Origin: Sphingobium chungbukense | Lineage (GTDB): Bacteria > Pseudomonadota > Alphaproteobacteria > Sphingomonadales > Sphingomonadaceae | Assembly (NCBI RefSeq): GCF_001005725.1 | Contig: NZ_LBIC01000001.1 | Location: 62,001 to 126,000 of the forward strand | Direction: 5' to 3' | DNA length: 64,000 bases | In this document: piece by piece, positions 19,445 through 30,683 of the stretch | Position numbering within the stretch: the first letter of the stretch is position 1 | Layout of the letters: each line of letters begins with the position of its first letter | Notes under the pieces: generated by a model | The model's database searches: none | Told to the model about the DNA's origin: nothing | What the model saw: only the letters and a program-made list of their open reading frames with translations | Position numbers and translations under genes: made by a program

Positions 19445-19831
19445 TTACGCCTCCGCTTCTTCAGCTGCTTCGCGAACGACGATGCGGACGCGGCTGAAGG
19501 GCTTCAGGATCCGGGTCGACTTGCCGCGGCCGCGGGCGTGGAAGCGCTTCATGGTGAAGCTCTTGCCCACCGATGCTTCCGCGACGACCAGCGCGTCGAC
19601 GTCCAGATTGTGGTTGTTTTCCGCATTGGCGATGGCCGAAGCCAGCACCTTGCGCACGTCGACCGCCATCGCCTTCTTCGAGAAGGCGAGGATGTTCAGC
19701 GCGTCCTCGACCTTACGGCCGCGGATGAGCGTGGCGACCAGGTTCAGCTTCTGGGCCGAACCACGGATCTGCGTGCCAACGGCCAGCGCCTCATTGTCGG
19801 CGACGCGACGGGGAGCCTTTTCCTTGCTCAT
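19445..19831 (-). CDS. rplV: 50S ribosomal protein L22
   Basis: This 128-residue protein has the tunnel-lining beta hairpin in the C-terminal half ([20 protein letters not shown]). It is slightly long for L22 because of N-terminal and acidic C-terminal extra residues. Its start overlaps the rpsS stop by one base. Confidence 0.97.
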   Translation of the reverse strand: MSKEKAPRRVADNEALAVGTQIRGSAQKLNLVATLIRGRKVEDALNILAFSKKAMAVDVRKVLASAIANAENNHNLDVDALVVAEASVGKSFTMKRFHARGRGKSTRILKPFSRVRIVVREAAEEAEA

Positions 19832-20109
19832 CAGCGCTTGCCCTTCTTGTCGGCGGCGTGGCCGGGGAAGTAGCGGGTGGGGGCGAATTCGCCCAGCTTG
19901 TGACCCACCATCTCCTCGTTCACGGAGACCGGAACATGCTTGCGGCCGTTATAGACGTTGAACGTCAGGCCGACGAACTGCGGCAGGATGGTGGAACGGC
20001 GCGACCAGGTCTTGATCGGACCCGAACGGCCACCGGCGTCCTGCGCGGTTTCCGCCTTCTTCAGAAGGCTGAGGTCCACGAACGGACCTTTCCAGACGGA
20101 ACGAGCCAT
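19831..20109 (-). CDS. rpsS: 30S ribosomal protein S19
   Basis: This 92-residue head protein begins [18 protein letters not shown] and has [19 protein letters not shown] and [11 protein letters not shown], the S19 signature. Confidence 0.98.
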   Translation of the reverse strand: MARSVWKGPFVDLSLLKKAETAQDAGGRSGPIKTWSRRSTILPQFVGLTFNVYNGRKHVPVSVNEEMVGHKLGEFAPTRYFPGHAADKKGKR

Positions 20110-20114
20110 CTCGC

Positions 20115-20951
20115 TTACCTCTTCTTCTTCGCGTGGCGGCTACGGATGATGAACTTGTCCGTCGCCTTGTTGTGGCGGGTGCGCGCACCCTTGGTCGGCT
20201 TGCCCCAGGGCGTGACCGGATGACGGCCGCCCGAGGTCCGGCCTTCACCACCGCCATGCGGGTGATCGACCGGGTTCTTCGCCACACCGCGCGTCAGCGG
20301 ACGCTTGCCGAGCCAGCGGTTACGACCGGCCTTGGCAAGGTTGGTGTTGGCATTGTCCGGGTTCGACACGGCACCGACGGTGCCCATGCAGTCCGAACGG
20401 ATGTAACGCTGCTCGCCCGAGGACAGGCGGACCATCACCATGCCACGATCGCGGCCGACGAGCTGGGCATAGGTGCCCGCCGAACGGCAGAGCTGACCGC
20501 CCTTGCCTGGCTTCATCTCGATATTGTGGATGATGGTGCCGACCGGCATCTGGCCCAGTTCCATCGCGTTGCCCGGCTTCACGTCGGTCTTCTTGCCCGC
20601 GACGACCTTGTCGCCCGGGGCCAGACGCTGCGGCGCCAGGATGTAGGCCTGGGTGCCGTCGGGATAGTTGACCAGCGCGATGAAGGCGGTGCGGTTCGGG
20701 TCATATTCCAGACGCTCGACCGTACCTTCCACGTCCCACAGACGACGCTTGAAGTCGATGATGCGATAGCGCTGCTTGTGACCGCCGGCGATGCCGCGCG
20801 AGGTCACATGGCCCTTGTTGTTGCGGCCGCCGGTCTTGCGCTTGCCTTCGGTCAGCGCCTTGACGGGCTTGCCCTTGTGCAGACCGCTGCGGTCGACCAG
20901 GATCAGGCCGCGCTGGGCGGGGCTGGTCGGGTTATAAGTCTTCAGCGCCAT
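20115..20951 (-). CDS. rplB: 50S ribosomal protein L2
   Basis: This 278-residue protein is needed for subunit joining and peptidyl transfer. It starts [15 protein letters not shown] and carries the C-terminal [13 protein letters not shown] loop, which contains the conserved histidine implicated in peptidyl transferase function. The ATG at 20951 gives the canonical N-terminus; longer readings run into rplW. Confidence 0.98.
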   Translation of the reverse strand: MALKTYNPTSPAQRGLILVDRSGLHKGKPVKALTEGKRKTGGRNNKGHVTSRGIAGGHKQRYRIIDFKRRLWDVEGTVERLEYDPNRTAFIALVNYPDGTQAYILAPQRLAPGDKVVAGKKTDVKPGNAMELGQMPVGTIIHNIEMKPGKGGQLCRSAGTYAQLVGRDRGMVMVRLSSGEQRYIRSDCMGTVGAVSNPDNANTNLAKAGRNRWLGKRPLTRGVAKNPVDHPHGGGEGRTSGGRHPVTPWGKPTKGARTRHNKATDKFIIRSRHAKKKR

Positions 20952-20953
20952 GA

Positions 20954-21271
20954 TCAGCGCACTCCTTCGGTGATGTCGATCGACTGGCCATCGGCCAGAC
21001 GAACGATCGCCTTCTTCACGTCCGAACGCGTGTAGGGCTTGCCCTTCCACTTCTTGGTCTTGCCCTTGGCAACCAGCGTGTTCACGCTCTTGACGCTCAC
21101 GCCCCAGATCGCTTCGACGGCAGCCTTGATCTCCGGCTTGGAGGCGTCATTGGCGACCTTGAAGACCACGGCGTTGTTCTCGGAGAGAAGCGTCGACTTC
21201 TCGGTGATGACCGGCGCGACGACGACGTCGTAATGACGGTTGTCGACGGTGGTCGCTTCCTTCTTAGCCAT
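20954..21271 (-). CDS. rplW: 50S ribosomal protein L23
   Basis: This 105-residue exit-tunnel protein docks trigger factor and [24 protein letters not shown] and [21 protein letters not shown] are diagnostic. Its start overlaps the end of rplD by eight bases. Confidence 0.97.
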   Translation of the reverse strand: MAKKEATTVDNRHYDVVVAPVITEKSTLLSENNAVVFKVANDASKPEIKAAVEAIWGVSVKSVNTLVAKGKTKKWKGKPYTRSDVKKAIVRLADGQSIDITEGVR

Positions 21272-21887
21272 TGAAACGGGCCTCCAGCTTTTCGACCGCG
21301 GCGCGGGTCAGCACCAGCGAGTCGGCCTTCAGTATGTCGTAGACGTTGGCGCCAACGGCCGGCAGCAGGTTCACGCCGATGATGTTGGCCGACGCCTTCG
21401 CGAAGCTGACATTCACCGCGTCGCCGTCGATGAACAGAGCCTTGTTGAGGTTCAGCTTGGCGAGGTGCGCGACCAGAGCCTTGGTCTTGCCTTCCGCCAC
21501 GTCGAGATTGTCGAGAACGATCAGCGAACCGCTCTTGGCCTTCGACGACAGGGCCATTTTCAGGCCGAGCGCACGAACCTTCTTGTTGAGGTCGTGACCG
21601 AAGGTGCGGGCGCGGGCGCCGTGAGCCTTACCACCGCCGATGAAGACGGGAGCGCGGCGATCGCCGTGACGAGCCGTGCCGCCGCCCTTCTGGCGGCCGA
21701 ACTTCTTGCCGGTGCGGGCAACGTCCGAACGCTCACGGGTAGCGCGGGTCGGAGCCCGGCGCTTTTCGAGCTGCCAAGTGACGACGCGGTGCAGAATGTC
21801 GGTGCGGGGCTCGATACCGAACACGGCATCGTTCAGCTCCAGCTCGCCGGCGGCTGCGGCATCGAGGGTCTGTACATTGACCTTCAT
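21264..21887 (-). CDS. rplD: 50S ribosomal protein L4
   Basis: This 207-residue protein has the conserved extended loop [26 protein letters not shown] stretch (here [18 protein letters not shown]), which reaches the exit tunnel. In enterobacteria L4 represses the S10 operon; whether it does here is unknown. Confidence 0.97.
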   Translation of the reverse strand: MKVNVQTLDAAAAGELELNDAVFGIEPRTDILHRVVTWQLEKRRAPTRATRERSDVARTGKKFGRQKGGGTARHGDRRAPVFIGGGKAHGARARTFGHDLNKKVRALGLKMALSSKAKSGSLIVLDNLDVAEGKTKALVAHLAKLNLNKALFIDGDAVNVSFAKASANIIGVNLLPAVGANVYDILKADSLVLTRAAVEKLEARFNG

Positions 21888-21890
21888 GGA

Positions 21891-22649
21891 TTAGCCCTCC
21901 TGGCCTTCGGTCGCTTCGGGAGCAGCCGCTTCTTCAGCGGGCGTTTCGGCCGGAGCGTTGTTGCTGTTGGCGGCAGCCTTGAGGCTCGCCGGATAGGGCG
22001 CATCGGCCGGACGCTTCACCTTGACGGCATCGCTGACGGTCAGCCAGGTGCCCTTGGCACCGGGAACGCTGCCCTTGACGAACAGCAGGCCACGCTCGAC
22101 ATCCGTGCGGACGATTTCGAGATTCTGCTGCGTGCGCTCGCGGTCACCCATGTGACCCGCCATCTTCTTGTTCTTGAAGACGCGGCCCGGATCCTGACGG
22201 TTACCGGTCGAACCATGGGCACGGTGGCTGATGGACACGCCGTGGGTGGCGCGCATACCGCCGAAGCCCCAGCGCTTCATGGCACCGGCGAAACCCTTAC
22301 CCTGGGTATGACCGGCGACGTCGACCAACTGGCCGGCGATGAAGTGATCGGCCGCGATCTCGGCGCCGACATCGAGGAGCGCGTCCTCGGCGACACGGAA
22401 TTCGACCAGACGCTGCTTGGGCTCCACCTGCGCCTTGGCGAAGTGGCCGCGCTGCGGCTTGGCGACATTCTTGACCTTCGCGACGCCCGCACCGAGCTGC
22501 ACCGCGACATAGCCGTCACGCTCAACTTCCTTGCGGGCCACGACCTGATTGCCCTCAAGGGCCAGAACCGTAACCGGAATATGACGTCCGTCCTCCTGGA
22601 ACAGACGGGTCATCCCGACTTTCTTAGCGATCACGCCTGTGCGCATCAC
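21891..22649 (-). CDS. rplC: 50S ribosomal protein L3
   Basis: This 252-residue early-assembly protein has [21 protein letters not shown] and [22 protein letters not shown], the peptidyl-transferase-centre loop. The last 25 or so residues form an alanine/glutamate-rich tail ([17 protein letters not shown]) beyond the usual L3 end. A 285-base structured gap separates it from rpsJ. Confidence 0.97.
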   Translation of the reverse strand: MMRTGVIAKKVGMTRLFQEDGRHIPVTVLALEGNQVVARKEVERDGYVAVQLGAGVAKVKNVAKPQRGHFAKAQVEPKQRLVEFRVAEDALLDVGAEIAADHFIAGQLVDVAGHTQGKGFAGAMKRWGFGGMRATHGVSISHRAHGSTGNRQDPGRVFKNKKMAGHMGDRERTQQNLEIVRTDVERGLLFVKGSVPGAKGTWLTVSDAVKVKRPADAPYPASLKAAANSNNAPAETPAEEAAAPEATEGQEG

Positions 22650-22934
22650 TGATTACTCCCATAGAGGCCCGCTGTAGCAGCGGGCGTATCCAACGAAAAA
22701 ACCGCTCAGGATCTCTCCCTCGCGGCCAACCCATGCATAACAATCACCCCGTCCGGGTTGGATGCCGATCCCGCCAGGGAAAGGCGACGGGGGACCAGGA
22801 CCACGCGCCTTGGCCGGTTCACCGGCGGGCCGTGCGGTATCCCTTGTGTCGTTTGAGCTTCCGGCCAGCCCAAAATAGAGTGGCCAGAATGCCCGATACC
22901 CTGCCCTCCTTTCGGAAAGCAGGGACTTGCCAGC
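22650..22934 (-). promoter_or_regulatory. 285-base structured rpsJ-rplC spacer
   Basis: I find no gene. A perfect hairpin GCCCGCTG/CAGCGGGC (22667-22685) lies just before the rplC ribosome binding site (GGGAG). A second stem, CCCTGC...GCAGGG, lies soon after the rpsJ stop (about 22898-22923). In enterobacteria this junction is short, so the length suggests extra regulation such as attenuation, a second promoter or protein binding. Confidence 0.4.
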
Positions 22935-23243
22935 TTAGGCCAGCTTGATTTCGACGTTCACGCCGGCAGCCAGATCCAGCTTCATCAGCGCGTCGACCGT
23001 CTGCGGCGTCGGCTGCACAATGTCAAGCATACGCTTGTAGGTGCGGACCTCGAACTGCTCGCGCGACTTCTTGTCGATGTGCGGACCACGGTTGACCGTG
23101 AACTTTTCGATGCGCGTCGGAAGGGGAATCGGACCGCGGATAAGGGCGCCAGTGCGGCGGGCGGTGTCGGCGATGTCGCCGGTCGCCTGATCAAGCACGC
23201 GATGATCGAACGCCTTGAGGCGAATGCGGATGTTGCTGTCCAT
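22935..23243 (-). CDS. rpsJ: 30S ribosomal protein S10
   Basis: This 102-residue protein begins [21 protein letters not shown] and has [19 protein letters not shown], the S10 signature loop. In other bacteria S10 also acts as NusE in antitermination. AGGA precedes the ATG. It is the first gene of the S10 block. Confidence 0.98.
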   Translation of the reverse strand: MDSNIRIRLKAFDHRVLDQATGDIADTARRTGALIRGPIPLPTRIEKFTVNRGPHIDKKSREQFEVRTYKRMLDIVQPTPQTVDALMKLDLAAGVNVEIKLA

Positions 23244-23340
23244 TGTTCCTGTACCGATGCGAAAGAGCCAAAAACTCAGAGCATTTTCAAAAATCAGCCG
23301 GAGCAGCCGATGACTTGTGAAAATGCGCCAACAAAAATTT

Positions 23341-23400
23341 ACCGCCCCGTTTCTGGCCCTTCTAGCTCAGTCGAGCCGGAGAAAGGCGATCCGGGGCGGT
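23341..23400 (-). terminator. Hairpin with T-rich tail in the tuf-rpsJ leader
   Basis: ACCGCCCCG (23341-23349) pairs with CGGGGCGGT (23392-23400) across a 42-base loop. On the minus strand AAATTTTTGTTGG follows. It may attenuate transcription into rpsJ or belong to a ribosomal-protein leader. Bases 23244-23340 hold only the rpsJ leader and its ribosome binding site. Confidence 0.45.
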
Positions 23401-23410
23401 TAAAATCCTC

Positions 23411-23440
23411 AGCGGCGCGAATCAGGCGATTCGCGCCGCT
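23411..23440 (-). terminator. tuf terminator
   Basis: A perfect 13-bp stem AGCGGCGCGAATC/GATTCGCGCCGCT with loop AGGC lies 12 bases past the tuf stop. On the minus strand the tail is GAGGATTTTAA. It probably separates the str and S10 units. Confidence 0.75.
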
Positions 23441-23451
23441 GCGGTCCTATA

Positions 23452-24642
<1,191 letters not shown>

Positions 24643-24741
24643 TTTATCCTACCTTCTAATCAAATCAGCTTTGGTCTGACCGCTCGGCCGCGCCTCGCGA
24701 AGGCGCGTCCATAGCAGCAAATTTACAGATTACCAGCCCTA

Positions 24742-24765
24742 ACCGAACCGGTTGCCCGGTTCGGT
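24742..24765 (-). terminator. Hairpin between fusA and tuf
   Basis: ACCGAACCGG/CCGGTTCGGT form a perfect 10-bp stem around TTGC, 11 bases past the fusA stop. No T-run follows, so partial attenuation or RNA processing is as likely as termination. A weaker hairpin (GCGCCT/AGGCGC near 24693-24708) lies nearer tuf. Confidence 0.4.
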
Positions 24766-24776
24766 CACGGGATTCT

Positions 24777-26849
24777 TCAGGCCATCTTCGCCTTGACCTC
24801 GTCCGCTACATTCTGCGGCACTTCGTCATAGTGCGAGAAGATCATCGAATAGTTCGCACGACCCTGCGTGAAGGACCGCAGCGAGTTCACGTAGCCGAAC
24901 ATGTTGGCCAGCGGAACCATCGCCTCGACGACCTGCGCGTTGCCGCGGGTATCGGTGCCCTGGATCTGACCACGACGGCTGTTCATGTCGCCGATGACGT
25001 CGCCCAGATATTCCTCCGGAGTGACGACCTCGACCTTCATGACCGGCTCGAGCAGGGTGATACCCGACTTCTGCGCCGCTTCGCGCATGGCGGCGCGGCC
25101 GGTGATTTCGAACGCCAGCGCCGACGAGTCGACGTCATGATAGGCGCCGTCATAGAGCAGGATTTCGAAGTCGATGATCGGGAAGCCGATGAGCGAGCCG
25201 GTGGCCGCCGTTTCGCGCATGCCCTTCTCAATGGCGGGGATATATTCCTTCGGAATGTTGCCGCCCTTGATCTCGTCCTTGAAGATGATGCCAGCGCCGC
25301 GCTCGCCCGGCGTCAGCTTCACCTTGATGCGGCCGAACTGGCCGGTGCCGCCCGACTGCTTCTTGTGGGTATAGTCGATGTCGACCGGCTTCTTGAGATA
25401 CTCGCGATAGGCCACCTGCGGCGCACCGACATTCGCCTCGACCTTGAACTCGCGCTTCATGCGGTCGACGAGGATTTCGAGGTGCAGTTCGCCCATGCCC
25501 TTGATGATGGTCTGGCCCGACTCGTGATCGGTCGTGACGCGGAAGGACGGGTCCTCGGCGGCCAGGCGGTTGAGCGCGACGCCCATCTTTTCCTGGTCGG
25601 CCTTGGTCTTGGGCTCCACCGACAGTTCGATGACCGGCTCGGGGAATTCCATCCGCTCCAGGATGATCGGCTGGCGCTCGGCGCACAGCGTATCGCCGGT
25701 GGTGGTTTCCTTCATGCCGGCCAGCGCGACGATGTCGCCGGCATAGGCGGTGTCGATATCTTCGCGGCTGTTGGCATGCATCAGCAGCATGCGGCCGATC
25801 TTTTCCTTCTTGTCCTTGACCGAGTTCAGGTACGTGCCCTTGGTCAGCGTGCCCGAATAGATGCGCAGGAAGGTCAGCGAACCGACGAACGGGTCGTTCA
25901 TGATCTTGAACGCCAGGCCCGAGAAGGGCGCGTCGTCCGCCGTGGCGCGGCTATCGGGCTCTTCGGTGTTCGGGTTGATGCCCTGCACATCTTCGATGTC
26001 GAGCGGCGAAGGGAGATAGTCGACCACTGCGTCGAGCAGCGCCTGCACGCCCTTGTTCTTGAACGACGAACCGCACAGCACCGGCACGAACGCATGACCC
26101 AGCGTACCCTTGCGGATCAGCTTCTTGAGCGTATCGACGTCGGGCAGATTGCCTTCCAGATAGGCTTCCATCGCGGCATCATCCTGCTCGACGGCAAGTT
26201 CGATCAGCTTTTCGCGATATTCGGCGGCCTTGTCGGCGAGGTCAGCCGGGATGTCGATATATTCGAACTCGGCACCCAGGCTCTCATCCTTCCAGATGAT
26301 GGCGCGGTCGTGCACCAGGTCGACCAGACCCACAAAGTCCGATTCCGCGCCGATGGGGAGATAGAGAACGGCCGGAGTGGCGCCCAGACGGTCGATGATG
26401 GTCTGCACGCAATAATAGAAATTGGCGCCGGTGCGGTCGAGCTTGTTGATGTAGCACATCCGCGGGACCTTGTACTTGTCCGCCTGACGCCACACGGTTT
26501 CCGACTGCGGCTCAACGCCCGCGACGCCGTCGAAAGCGGCAACCGCACCGTCGAGCACGCGCAGCGAACGCTCGACTTCGATGGTGAAGTCGACGTGGCC
26601 GGGGGTGTCGATGATGTTGAGGCGGTGGTCCTTCCAGAAGCAGGTCGTGGCCGCGGAGGTGATGGTGATGCCACGCTCCTGCTCCTGCTCCATCCAGTCC
26701 ATGGTGGCGGCGCCTTCATGGACTTCGCCGATCTTGTAGGACTTGCCGGTATAATAAAGGATGCGCTCGGTCGTGGTGGTCTTGCCGGCGTCGATATGCG
26801 CCATGATACCGAAATTGCGATAGCGTTCGAGCGGATGGCTGCGGGCCAT
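24777..26849 (-). CDS. fusA: Elongation factor G
   Basis: This 690-residue translocase begins [31 protein letters not shown], with the P-loop AHIDAGKTT. Switch II DTPGH and NKLDRTGA follow. All five domains appear intact, ending in domain V with [14 protein letters not shown]. It lies between rpsG and tuf in the str operon. Confidence 0.99.
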   Translation of the reverse strand: MARSHPLERYRNFGIMAHIDAGKTTTTERILYYTGKSYKIGEVHEGAATMDWMEQEQERGITITSAATTCFWKDHRLNIIDTPGHVDFTIEVERSLRVLDGAVAAFDGVAGVEPQSETVWRQADKYKVPRMCYINKLDRTGANFYYCVQTIIDRLGATPAVLYLPIGAESDFVGLVDLVHDRAIIWKDESLGAEFEYIDIPADLADKAAEYREKLIELAVEQDDAAMEAYLEGNLPDVDTLKKLIRKGTLGHAFVPVLCGSSFKNKGVQALLDAVVDYLPSPLDIEDVQGINPNTEEPDSRATADDAPFSGLAFKIMNDPFVGSLTFLRIYSGTLTKGTYLNSVKDKKEKIGRMLLMHANSREDIDTAYAGDIVALAGMKETTTGDTLCAERQPIILERMEFPEPVIELSVEPKTKADQEKMGVALNRLAAEDPSFRVTTDHESGQTIIKGMGELHLEILVDRMKREFKVEANVGAPQVAYREYLKKPVDIDYTHKKQSGGTGQFGRIKVKLTPGERGAGIIFKDEIKGGNIPKEYIPAIEKGMRETAATGSLIGFPIIDFEILLYDGAYHDVDSSALAFEITGRAAMREAAQKSGITLLEPVMKVEVVTPEEYLGDVIGDMNSRRGQIQGTDTRGNAQVVEAMVPLANMFGYVNSLRSFTQGRANYSMIFSHYDEVPQNVADEVKAKMA

Positions 26850-26975
26850 GATGCGTCTCCGTTGCCGGCGCGCCGGCGGTGAGTGAATGAGTCTTGCGGC
26901 TGGCCCCTAAACCAATCCGTCCGCCATGGGTAGCCCCACGGCGAACGGACCGATCTTCGAAACCTGAAATGACAA

Positions 26976-26997
26976 GGCGGGCACCTGAGCGCCCGCC
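26976..26997 (-). terminator. Hairpin between rpsG and fusA
   Basis: GGCGGGC (26976-26982) pairs with GCCCGCC (26991-26997), five bases past the rpsG stop. The tail TTGTCATTTC is weakly T-rich. A processing or attenuation site is likely, since fusA is normally co-transcribed. Confidence 0.4.
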
Positions 26998-27002
26998 CTG
27001 AA

Positions 27003-27473
27003 TTACCAGCGGTAGTGCGAGAAGGCGCGGTTCGCTTCCGCCATGCGGTGCGTGTCTTCGCGCTTCTTGACGGCATTGCCGCGGTTGTTGGCGGCATCCA
27101 GCAGCTCACCCGACAGGCGGGCGGCCATGGTGGTTTCGCTGCGGTTGCGCGAAGCCGTGATCAGCCAGCGGATGGCCAGAGCCTGGGCGCGCTCGGGACG
27201 CACTTCGACCGGGACCTGATAGGTCGCACCGCCGACGCGGCGGCTGCGGACTTCGATGCCGGGCTTCACATTGTTCAGCGCGTCATGGAACATCGCGATC
27301 GGGTCCTTCTTGGACTTCGTCTCGACGGTTTCGAGCGCACCGTACACGATGGACTCGGCGACGGCCTTCTTGCCGTCCTGCATGATGCTGTTCATGAACT
27401 TCGACAGCACGATATCGCCGAACTTGGGATCGGGCAGGATAACGCGCTTTTCGGGGCGACGACGACGTGACAT
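27003..27473 (-). CDS. rpsG: 30S ribosomal protein S7
   Basis: This 156-residue primary 16S binder of the head begins [20 protein letters not shown] and has [24 protein letters not shown]. In many bacteria S7 autoregulates the str operon. Confidence 0.98.
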   Translation of the reverse strand: MSRRRRPEKRVILPDPKFGDIVLSKFMNSIMQDGKKAVAESIVYGALETVETKSKKDPIAMFHDALNNVKPGIEVRSRRVGGATYQVPVEVRPERAQALAIRWLITASRNRSETTMAARLSGELLDAANNRGNAVKKREDTHRMAEANRAFSHYRW

Positions 27474-27486
27474 ATTCTAGTCTCCC

Positions 27487-27858
27487 TTACTTCGGACGCT
27501 TCGCGCCGTACTTCGAACGGCTCTGCTTACGGTCCTTGACGCCCTGGGTATCCAGAACGCCGCGCAGCACGTGGTAGCGCACACCGGGAAGGTCGCGCAC
27601 GCGGCCGCCGCGGATCAGCACGACGCTGTGCTCCTGAAGGTTGTGGCCTTCACCGGGAATGTAGGTGATGACTTCGCGCTGGTTGACCAGACGCACCTTC
27701 GCCACCTTGCGAAGTGCCGAGTTCGGCTTCTTCGGGGTCGTCGTGTAGACACGGGTGCAAACGCCGCGCTTCTGCGGGTTCGCTTCCATTGCAGGGACCT
27801 TCGACTTGGTCTTCTGCAGCTCGCGGCCCTTGCGGACCAGCTGGTTGATCGTTGGCAT
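27487..27858 (-). CDS. rpsL: 30S ribosomal protein S12 with arginine at position 88
   Basis: This 123-residue decoding-centre protein starts at [11 protein letters not shown] (ATG at 27858; the in-frame start at 27870 adds four residues). The loop [13 protein letters not shown] keeps lysine 43. The second loop reads [13 protein letters not shown], so codon 88 (27595-27597, CGC) is arginine where Escherichia coli has lysine. Lysine-to-arginine change at this position is an established streptomycin-resistance substitution, and intrinsic streptomycin resistance is common in sphingomonads. It is the first gene of the str operon. Confidence 0.98.
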   Translation of the reverse strand: MPTINQLVRKGRELQKTKSKVPAMEANPQKRGVCTRVYTTTPKKPNSALRKVAKVRLVNQREVITYIPGEGHNLQEHSVVLIRGGRVRDLPGVRYHVLRGVLDTQGVKDRKQSRSKYGAKRPK

Positions 27859-27943
27859 GAAGCCCTTCACCTTTTTCAGTTACTTTACCTGCATTCCCGC
27901 GTTCCATGCAGCCTGAAAAAGCGAATCGCTTCCAAACGGCAAA

Positions 27944-27970
27944 GGCCCCGGCGGAAACCCGCCCGGAGCC
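27944..27970 (-). terminator. GC-rich hairpin in the rpsL leader
   Basis: On the minus strand, GGCTCC and GGCGG pair with CCGCC and GGGGCC around GTTT, with one bulged G, and CTTTGCCGTTTGG follows. It lies between the str promoter and rpsL and could be an attenuator or a protein-binding leader structure. Confidence 0.35.
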
Positions 27971-28060
27971 GCAAGAGCACCGGCAATGTTCAGCTCTGGC
28001 GCCCCAAGGACCGTTTCTGGGCAGACGAATCCATCCATCCCGGACCTTTGAGCAGGCGCG

Positions 28061-28089
28061 CCTATAACGATGCCTGCCCGGTGGGTCAA
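28061..28089 (-). promoter_or_regulatory. Sigma70-like promoter of the rpsL (str) operon
   Basis: On the minus strand, TTGACC (28084-28089) and TATAGG (28061-28066) are separated by exactly 17 bases. It is the best -35/-10 pair in the gap and would give a leader of about 200 bases before rpsL. Confidence 0.65.
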
Positions 28090-28182
28090 GGACGGTGCCG
28101 GCCGCACTCGTTCCGTCCCCGGTCCGACATGGTGAAGGCAGGGTTAGGGAATTGATAAGAACAGGGAAGCTATTCTGGACCG

Positions 28183-30519
28183 ATGCCGCCACGACGGTGC
28201 GCGCTTGGATGGAATGTGACCCAGCTTTCAACAATCACCGGCGAATTCAACGCCCCGGACATGGAGGCCGCCTTTCAGGCCGACCGACTGCCCGAGTCGC
28301 AACGCCACGCCCGGTTGCTTTTCCTGCTGTCGGCAATCCTCAACGCCCTCTTCCTCTTCAGCGACTGGCGCTTTGCCGGCACGCCGCATTTCTGGATCGC
28401 CGTTCCCGCTCGCACCGCGGTGGTCCTCTGGTCGCTCGTCTGCCTGTCCTTGTCCCGCCATATGGTCAATTTCCGGGCGGTGGAGCGGATCTGTTTCGCC
28501 TGGCAACTCGTGACGGCCATCGGTGTCGCATTCCTCGTTTCCTCGCGCAGCGACATCGCGATCTTCGTCCTCGTGATGCTGCCGCTGATCTTCTATCTGG
28601 TGGTGCCCACCAGCTTCCGTGGCAATGTCGGCGGCGGGCTGGGCTGCGCGGGGCTGCTGCTGGTCGGCTATCTCGCCCCGGCCCCCTTCGCGCCCACGGC
28701 GCCCGGCATGATCATGGCGGTGCTGATCCTGCATTGCGGCATGTGCATGGCGATCGCGCGAACCAACCGGCTCCAGCGCAAGGAATGGATGGCAAGCCAG
28801 ATGGCCCAGACCGCCCGCACCGCGCTCGCCGCCAATAGCGAGACGCTGGAGCGCATGTTCCTGAGCGTGCCGATCCCGCTGCTCGTGACGCGGCCGGACG
28901 GTTCGGTCGTGCGCTTCAACGACGCAGCCGTCCGCACTTTCGGCGCCTATGGCGACCTTTCCAGCGTCCCGTTGCTGAGCGAAGAAGGCGCCGCGCCACC
29001 ATCGGGCTGCGGGACGAACCTGCGCGACCGCATCGCCGCCGGACAGGAAGTCGACAATCTCGAATGCCGCATCGTCAGTGGCGACGGCGCCGTGCATGAT
29101 GTGCTGCTGGCCTCCCGCCCGATCGTGATCGGGGGGGAGGATTGCATCCTCTCCAGCATCGTCGACATCACCGCCCGCAAGGAGGCGGAGCGTCATCTCG
29201 CCCATCTGGCCATGACAGATGCGCTGACCGGCCTTGCCAACCGGTCGCATTTCATGGCGATGCTGACCCAGGCCTCCGCCGCCACCAGCCGTTCGGGCGG
29301 GCAGATGGCCGTCGTGTTGATCGATGTCGACGAATTCAAACGGATCAACGACAGCGCCGGCCATGATGCAGGCGACGCCCTGCTCTGCGCCGTCGCCGAA
29401 CGGCTCCGCGATGCGGTGCGGCCCGGCGATCTGGTCGCGCGCATGGGTGGCGACGAATTCGCGGTGCTGCTGACCCGGCTGCGTATCGCGTCCGACCTCG
29501 ATGCCATATTGGCGCGCATGACCGAGCAGCTCCACCAGCCGCTCAGCCACGGCACCCGTGACATCGACTGCCGCGTCTCCATGGGGGTCGCGCTGTTCCC
29601 CGAACATGCGGGCAACATGGCCGACCTCATGAAACATGCCGACATCGCTCTCTATGAAGCGAAAAACGGCGGCCGGGGCCGGGCCTGCCTCTTCGAACCG
29701 GGCCTGCTGGTGCGCTGGCAGCGCGATGCGCGGATGCTGGAACGCGCGCGCGACGCGCTGGTCCACTCTCCGCCCGCGCCCTGGTATCAGCCCAAGGTTG
29801 ACCTCTCCACGAACCGGGTCATCGGGTTCGAAGCGCTGCTGCGCTGCGTCCGCCCGAACGGATCGATCATCATGCCGGGCGAGATCGCCGCCGCCTTCGA
29901 ACATTCCGAACTGGGTCGCGTGATTACCGAACGGATGCTGGCCCAGGTGCTGGCCGATTGCCGCATGTGGCAGGACCAGGGCCTAGATTTCGGCCATGTC
30001 GCGATCAACGTGCCCGGTGTCGAACTGCATGACGGCAGCTTCCCCGACCGGCTGCTCGACGCGCTGGAAGCCACGGGCGTCCCGCCCAACCGGATCGAGC
30101 TGGAGGTCACCGAATCCGTCTTCCTCGGCCGCAATGCCGAAGTGGTGGAACGCAGCCTGCATCGCCTGAGCGCGGCGGGCGTCTCGATCGCGCTCGATGA
30201 TTTCGGAACGGGCTATGCCTCCCTGTCGCACCTCAAGCAGTTCCCGATCGACATCATCAAGATCGACCAGTGCTTCGTGCGCGATCTGGAAACCGATCCC
30301 GATGACGCCGCGATCGTACGGACGGTGCTCAACCTCGCCTATAGCCTGGGTATCCGCACCGTGGCCGAAGGCGTCGAGAATGTGCGCCAACTCGACTATC
30401 TGCGCGCAGGCGGCTGCCATTTCGGTCAGGGCTTCCATTTCGGCGCGGCGGCACCCGCGTCGCAAGTGCCCGAAATGCTGGGACTGAGCCCGTCGGCGAA
30501 GGCGGTCCGCCCCGCATAG
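28183..30519 (+). CDS. Membrane GGDEF-EAL cyclic-di-GMP enzyme with PAS-like sensor
   Basis: This 778-residue protein has five to seven hydrophobic segments in about residues 40-190. A PAS-like region follows (LERMFLSVPIPLLVTRPDG onward, ending DITARKEAERHL), then the GGDEF and EAL domains. The synthase motif GGDEF is intact at residues 422-426. The phosphodiesterase motifs EAL (550-552), ELEVTES, DDFGTGYASLSHL and IKID are also present, so both activities are possible. The start is uncertain because no strong ribosome binding site precedes the ATG at 28183. It is divergent from rpsL. Confidence 0.93.
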   Translation: MPPRRCALGWNVTQLSTITGEFNAPDMEAAFQADRLPESQRHARLLFLLSAILNALFLFSDWRFAGTPHFWIAVPARTAVVLWSLVCLSLSRHMVNFRAVERICFAWQLVTAIGVAFLVSSRSDIAIFVLVMLPLIFYLVVPTSFRGNVGGGLGCAGLLLVGYLAPAPFAPTAPGMIMAVLILHCGMCMAIARTNRLQRKEWMASQMAQTARTALAANSETLERMFLSVPIPLLVTRPDGSVVRFNDAAVRTFGAYGDLSSVPLLSEEGAAPPSGCGTNLRDRIAAGQEVDNLECRIVSGDGAVHDVLLASRPIVIGGEDCILSSIVDITARKEAERHLAHLAMTDALTGLANRSHFMAMLTQASAATSRSGGQMAVVLIDVDEFKRINDSAGHDAGDALLCAVAERLRDAVRPGDLVARMGGDEFAVLLTRLRIASDLDAILARMTEQLHQPLSHGTRDIDCRVSMGVALFPEHAGNMADLMKHADIALYEAKNGGRGRACLFEPGLLVRWQRDARMLERARDALVHSPPAPWYQPKVDLSTNRVIGFEALLRCVRPNGSIIMPGEIAAAFEHSELGRVITERMLAQVLADCRMWQDQGLDFGHVAINVPGVELHDGSFPDRLLDALEATGVPPNRIELEVTESVFLGRNAEVVERSLHRLSAAGVSIALDDFGTGYASLSHLKQFPIDIIKIDQCFVRDLETDPDDAAIVRTVLNLAYSLGIRTVAEGVENVRQLDYLRAGGCHFGQGFHFGAAAPASQVPEMLGLSPSAKAVRPA

Positions 30520-30683
30520 CAATCCCGCGCAAGAATTTTTGCGACCGGCCGGAACCAAAATTCAGCTTCCACGTTTCGTCCCGTTCATCCTTCGACTCGT
30601 CACGACTCCGCCGACGCGGATTCGCGCGACTCGATTCCTTTTGTTAGCGCCCCCTTCACTAAAAAACGCACGCGGGGTCGCAA

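Noticed and set aside
24831..26882. 683-residue open frame on the plus strand
   Set aside because: It is a mirror frame of fusA with no recognisable domain.
28228..29904. 558-residue open frame on the minus strand
   Set aside because: It is antisense to the GGDEF-EAL gene and has no domain of its own.
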